From CAZTLI01 sp964614375 (GTDB lineage: Bacteria > Chloroflexota > Anaerolineae > Aggregatilineales > Phototrophicaceae): DNA of 8,344 nucleotides. Location: contig CAZTLI010000233.1 of the NCBI GenBank assembly GCA_964614375.1, forward strand, positions 1 through 8,344. The letters are read 5' to 3'. The first letter of the stretch is position 1. The number at the start of each line of letters is the position of its first letter. This document shows positions 5,734 through 8,344 of this stretch, one piece after another. A program made the position numbers and the translations under genes. The notes beneath the pieces were generated by a model, which worked only from the letters and a program-made list of their open reading frames with translations, was not told the origin of the DNA and searched no databases.

Positions 5734-7248
5734 TTAACGAATACCGGGCGGAATGAGGCGATAGGCGACGAAGCGCGCCGATTGATAATCCAACGTGATT
5801 GTAAATCCAGCGGATTCCAGCGCCGTTATCCACTCCCGCACATCGACATCAACAGGGGCGACCAGATAGCGCGCCCCAACTTCATCCAACGAGCGTGCGC
5901 CAGCGACCAGTGCATCGGGCGTCGGGTAGTAGACGCGGCGTTTGTTCGTCCACTGTCCCATGTAATAACCCAATTCCCAACCCAACCAGTGGTCGTAAAT
6001 CACCGCTGCCACAGGCAGGTCGTTGAGATAATCCGCGAAGGCGATGATGCCATCCGTGTCGCCCCTATCGCCACCGATGGGAATTTGTCCACTGCCCGCG
6101 CGCCACGCGCCGCTTATCAGCAAAATTAAGGTGAGGCTAGCTAAGGCCAGTCGATAGTGTCTTAACATCCGCCAGCGCCACAACCGGACGAACCCCCGCG
6201 CTACCAGAATCGCCAGCAGTGGCAGCAGCGGCAGCAAATAACGGTCATATTGATTGAAGGGCAGCAGCCAGTGCAGCAGACCATACCCGACGACATAGGC
6301 CAGTAGCAGGGCATCGACTCGGGTTGAATCGCGCCTGTGGACAACTGCTAAACACACCACCAGCAGACTCGCCGCAATCAGGCCCAGCGTCATCGCATCC
6401 GGCGCGAACAACCAGCGGGCGTCATCCAACCAGACGAGCAGACGCGGGAACAGGTCATACGGCGCGACCAGTAGACTAGCGGGCAGATTATTGGCTGTCC
6501 CCAATGCGAACACACTATTTTCCGGGCGAGCGGTGTCCCATACGAGCAGTAAGGCGATGCCGCCGAAAAATGTCAGCCCAAAGCGCAGTACAGCCCCTGT
6601 CCTTCGACGATGCTTGAAGATGATGAGCAGCACAATCAGCGGTAGATAAAACGCGCCCTGGGGTTTGCAGGCAATACTGAGCGCCAGCCACACGCCCGAC
6701 CAGGCCCAACGCCGGCGGACAGCCAGCCAGAAGGCAGTTGTCATGCACAGCAGCATCACGGTATCGGTGAAGGCCGTCGCGCTGAAGGCGATGCTATAGC
6801 CCGATAGCGCCAGCAGCAGCGCGGTGATGTGCGCCCCTGTGCCATCGTCCGCGTCTATCCGGCGATAGAGGTCGCGCGCCAGCCGCCAACCAACCGCAAC
6901 CAACAGCAGACTCGCCAGCACATTCGGCACACGAACGGCGAATTCGCCCACGCGACTATCGAGGTGCAGCACACCGTCCGCGTCTGGTGTCACGCCCCAG
7001 AACGTCAGCGCCAATGCACTGATATAAATCGTCAGCGGCGGTTTATCCAATGCACCGGGCAGCATCCAATCGCCATTGACGGCGGCAGTGCGCGCAAACG
7101 TGCTGAAGTATGCCTCATCGGGATGGAAGCGAATATCCTGCCCCAATAGATGCAGGCGGAACAGCGCCGCCAGCAGCAAAATCAGGGTTGGCAGCGCGCG
7201 CTGGTGTTTGGAGGAAGCTGGCCTATCAGACAAGGGCGCTATCCGCAT
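5734..7248 (-). CDS. GT-C (family 39/PMT-like) membrane glycosyltransferase
   Basis: This 504-residue polytopic protein has the architecture of the ArnT/PMT group, which transfer sugars from polyprenyl-phosphate donors to lipids or proteins on the outer side of the membrane. After the first membrane helix (about 21-37) comes the first external loop with HPDEAYF (42-48), where Asp44/Glu45 form the usual GT-C acidic pair. DKPPLTIY (68-75) is characteristic of the PMT_2 class. About ten further hydrophobic segments follow, with YDRYLLPLLP (334-343) near the last ones. A soluble C-terminal part (about 395-504) is probably extracytoplasmic. I chose the ATG at 7248; an in-frame TTG at 7281 would add 11 residues before the basic head, and the ribosome site is poor (GGGGC). 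No glycan-synthesis cluster surrounds it, so acceptor and donor are unknown. Confidence 0.9.
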   Translation of the reverse strand: MRIAPLSDRPASSKHQRALPTLILLLAALFRLHLLGQDIRFHPDEAYFSTFARTAAVNGDWMLPGALDKPPLTIYISALALTFWGVTPDADGVLHLDSRVGEFAVRVPNVLASLLLVAVGWRLARDLYRRIDADDGTGAHITALLLALSGYSIAFSATAFTDTVMLLCMTTAFWLAVRRRWAWSGVWLALSIACKPQGAFYLPLIVLLIIFKHRRRTGAVLRFGLTFFGGIALLLVWDTARPENSVFALGTANNLPASLLVAPYDLFPRLLVWLDDARWLFAPDAMTLGLIAASLLVVCLAVVHRRDSTRVDALLLAYVVGYGLLHWLLPFNQYDRYLLPLLPLLAILVARGFVRLWRWRMLRHYRLALASLTLILLISGAWRAGSGQIPIGGDRGDTDGIIAFADYLNDLPVAAVIYDHWLGWELGYYMGQWTNKRRVYYPTPDALVAGARSLDEVGARYLVAPVDVDVREWITALESAGFTITLDYQSARFVAYRLIPPGIR

Positions 7249-7304
7249 TGCTTTAGCCCCGTATACACCGGGCTGATGCAAGTGAACAATTTAATCGGGT
7301 GATG

Positions 7305-7324
7305 GGACACAGCGTGCCGTGTCC
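7305..7324. repeat. GC-rich hairpin, REP-like
   Basis: GGACAC (7305-7310) pairs with GTGTCC (7319-7324) across an eight-base loop. It shares CACAGCGT with the hairpin at 2639-2654 and the trailing word GTGTCCGCGC with 1530-1539. This is the main evidence for a dispersed hairpin family in the gaps of this genome. Confidence 0.5.
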
Positions 7325-7361
7325 GCGCAGCTATTTAGCTATCCATACGCCTGTCTCCAAA

Positions 7362-7386
7362 CCCCCATCCCCGGCCCCCATCCCCG
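7362..7386. repeat. Direct repeat of a C-rich 12-mer
   Basis: The word CCCCCATCCCCG occurs twice at a 13-base period (7362-7373 and 7375-7386). C-rich runs of this sort are common filler between genes in large bacterial genomes. No coding function is suggested, since no frame here is supported. Confidence 0.75.
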
Positions 7387-7431
7387 TAACCGGAGGACGG
7401 GCGCAGAACAGGTCGCAAGCGTTCGAGAAGT

Positions 7432-7455
7432 CCCCTCCTTGAATTCGGGGAGGGG
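7432..7455. repeat. Strong GC-rich hairpin with AATT loop
   Basis: CCCCTCC (7432-7438) is complementary to GGAGGGG (7449-7455). As RNA the stem extends to ten pairs through two G-U pairs and one G-C pair, closing an AATT loop (7442-7445). It is followed by TTGCT rather than a T-run, so it is not a clear terminator for either strand. A second inverted repeat, ATGAGA/TCTCAT (7461-7466 and 7477-7482), lies just beyond. A mobile or dispersed palindromic repeat is the best reading. Confidence 0.55.
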
Positions 7456-7724
7456 TTGCTATGAGAACGGGCAAAATCTCATGGATAGGTGACTAATCAC
7501 GGTGTCCGCAAACAACGGTGTGACCTGATTATGTTGTTAAAGACCATCAACCCGCTGTCTATCTCGCTTTCGCGCATTCATTATATTAAGCAACATATCA
7601 TTATAAAGGTGTTTTTTACCGATTTTTTATCGTTCGGCAACGCTTGACCTGCGCTGTTTTGTTATCTTTGTACCAACACAGCAGAAAATTTCATATCGCA
7701 TTATAGTACAAGTACCTGATTATG

Positions 7725-7742
7725 ATCCGGCCTGGGCCGGAT
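7725..7742 (+). promoter_or_regulatory. Hairpin abutting the ribosome site of the secreted-protein gene
   Basis: ATCCGGCC (7725-7732) and GGCCGGAT (7735-7742) form a perfect palindrome with a two-base centre. As RNA it gives a seven-pair GC-rich stem closed by four bases. The Shine-Dalgarno sequence GGAG (7743-7746) begins at the next base, and the ATG at 7755 is eight bases beyond. The stem ends exactly at the ribosome site without covering it. It may affect initiation or mRNA stability, or be a repressor site in DNA. Confidence 0.5.
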
Positions 7743-7754
7743 GGAGCACCAATC

Positions 7755-8344
7755 ATGCAGCAGTGGATTATCAAACACCCCGCGTTCGCGGTGCTGAGCT
7801 TTGTCCTGTTCACCCTTCTTATCATCACACCCATTATGGCGCAGGACGGCGGCACATGCCCGGCAATTGTGGAACGGGCGCTTGCCGAAGTGGGCAATAA
7901 CTGCGCGGGATTAGAACGCAACACCGCCTGTTATGGCTTCAATCGGGTGGTTTCGACCTTTAACAATCCGCAGCCATCGGAATTCTTCGATTCACCCTCT
8001 GACCGCGCGCCCCTCATCGAATTTGATACGATTCAGACGACGCCGCTGGATGAGAACATCGACCAGTGGGGCATCGCAATACTCAATGTGCAGGCCAATA
8101 TCCCCAATACGCTGCCCGGTCAGGGTGTGATTTTCATGCTGGTGGGCGATGTGACGCTGACCAACGATGTCGCGCCTGATGATGCGCTGGAATATGGCGA
8201 TAATATCATCGTCACCGTAGCAGTCGATTCGCCCATTTTGAGCAGTCCGACCACCAGCAGCAATACGATAGGCGAGGCGCGCGTCGGGATGCTGTTCCCG
8301 GCGGATGGTCTCAGCAGCGAAGGCGATTGGGTACGCATCTTGAA
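7755..8344 (+). CDS. Secreted protein with Cys-rich N-terminus, partial
   Basis: An open frame of 196 codons runs off the right edge. Residues 1-29 form a signal peptide or N-terminal anchor (basic head, hydrophobic core to about residue 27, PIMA then QDGG as a plausible cleavage point). The next segment carries three Cys (35, 50, 59) in TCPAIVERAL, NNCAGL and NTACYG. From memory this CPA...C...CYG arrangement recurs at the start of large secreted proteins of Anaerolineae, often ahead of SH3-like or repeat domains; I cannot verify that here. Residues 85-196 look beta-rich and end DWVRIL, compatible with an SH3b or similar fold beginning. The start is supported by GGAG eight bases upstream; an ATG at 7741 is out of frame. 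The role is unknown, with an extracellular or envelope location inferred. Confidence 0.85.
   Translation, partial: MQQWIIKHPAFAVLSFVLFTLLIITPIMAQDGGTCPAIVERALAEVGNNCAGLERNTACYGFNRVVSTFNNPQPSEFFDSPSDRAPLIEFDTIQTTPLDENIDQWGIAILNVQANIPNTLPGQGVIFMLVGDVTLTNDVAPDDALEYGDNIIVTVAVDSPILSSPTTSSNTIGEARVGMLFPADGLSSEGDWVRIL

Larger units (their letters stand above)
7249..7754. other. Divergent gene-free spacer with repeats and hairpins
   Basis: This 506-base spacer holds no gene I can support. It has two parts. A GC-rich half (about 7300-7500) carries hairpins and a 13-base tandem repeat, listed separately. An AT-rich half (about 7560-7720) suits a promoter region for the rightward gene, although no convincing -35/-10 pair was found (TTGACC at 7644-7649 lacks a good -10). 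The 11-base word ACCTGATTATG occurs at 7523-7533 and again at 7714-7724. An ATG frame of 11 codons at 7461-7496 follows a purine-rich sequence but lies in a repeat and is probably not a gene. Confidence 0.55.

Noticed and set aside
7432..7455. Intrinsic terminator
   Set aside because: The stem is strong but neither strand has a T-run after it, and it lies between two divergent genes rather than after a stop codon.
7461..7496. Eleven-codon ATG frame after a GGAGGGG run, resembling a leader peptide
   Set aside because: The purine run is one arm of a hairpin repeat and the ATG is part of another inverted repeat; no attenuator structure or run of regulatory codons is seen.

Overview
The window reads as ordinary chromosome from a free-living bacterium of moderately high GC, most likely a Chloroflexota of the Anaerolineae type. 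That placement is an inference. It rests on a Pro/Thr-rich lipoprotein with LysM domains, on a truncated secreted protein with a Cys-rich N-terminus ending in a CYG motif that I associate from memory with Anaerolineae, and on intergenic DNA full of short GC-rich hairpins. No rRNA, tRNA, CRISPR array, transposase, integrase or phage gene was seen.

Layout. Positions 1-1355 hold two minus-strand genes: an MFS transporter running off the left edge and a small MaoC-type hydratase just upstream of it. The MFS gene has its own good sigma-70-type promoter (852-880). A hairpin-rich spacer (1356-1636) separates them from a plus-strand APH/SrkA-like phosphotransferase (1637-2638). That gene converges on a minus-strand LysM lipoprotein (2895-3701). 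A 402-base AT-rich divergent spacer follows. Next come two plus-strand regulators: a stand-alone receiver protein (4104-4484) and a PadR-family repressor (4573-5271), the latter with a clear promoter and a dyad over its predicted transcription start. A 72-residue unknown protein (5327-5545, minus) and a GT-C/family 39 membrane glycosyltransferase (5734-7248, minus) follow. After a 506-base gene-free spacer with several inverted and direct repeats, a secreted protein (7755 onward, plus) runs off the right edge.

How the genes relate. Most look like independent single-gene units rather than one operon. Loose themes are the envelope (LysM lipoprotein, GT39 enzyme, secreted protein, MFS exporter) and regulation (receiver, PadR). 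I found no convincing multi-gene new system. The features most worth follow-up are the PadR promoter/dyad, the hairpin abutting the ribosome site of the last gene, the unknown 72-residue protein with palindromes upstream, and two sets of short motifs recurring between genes.
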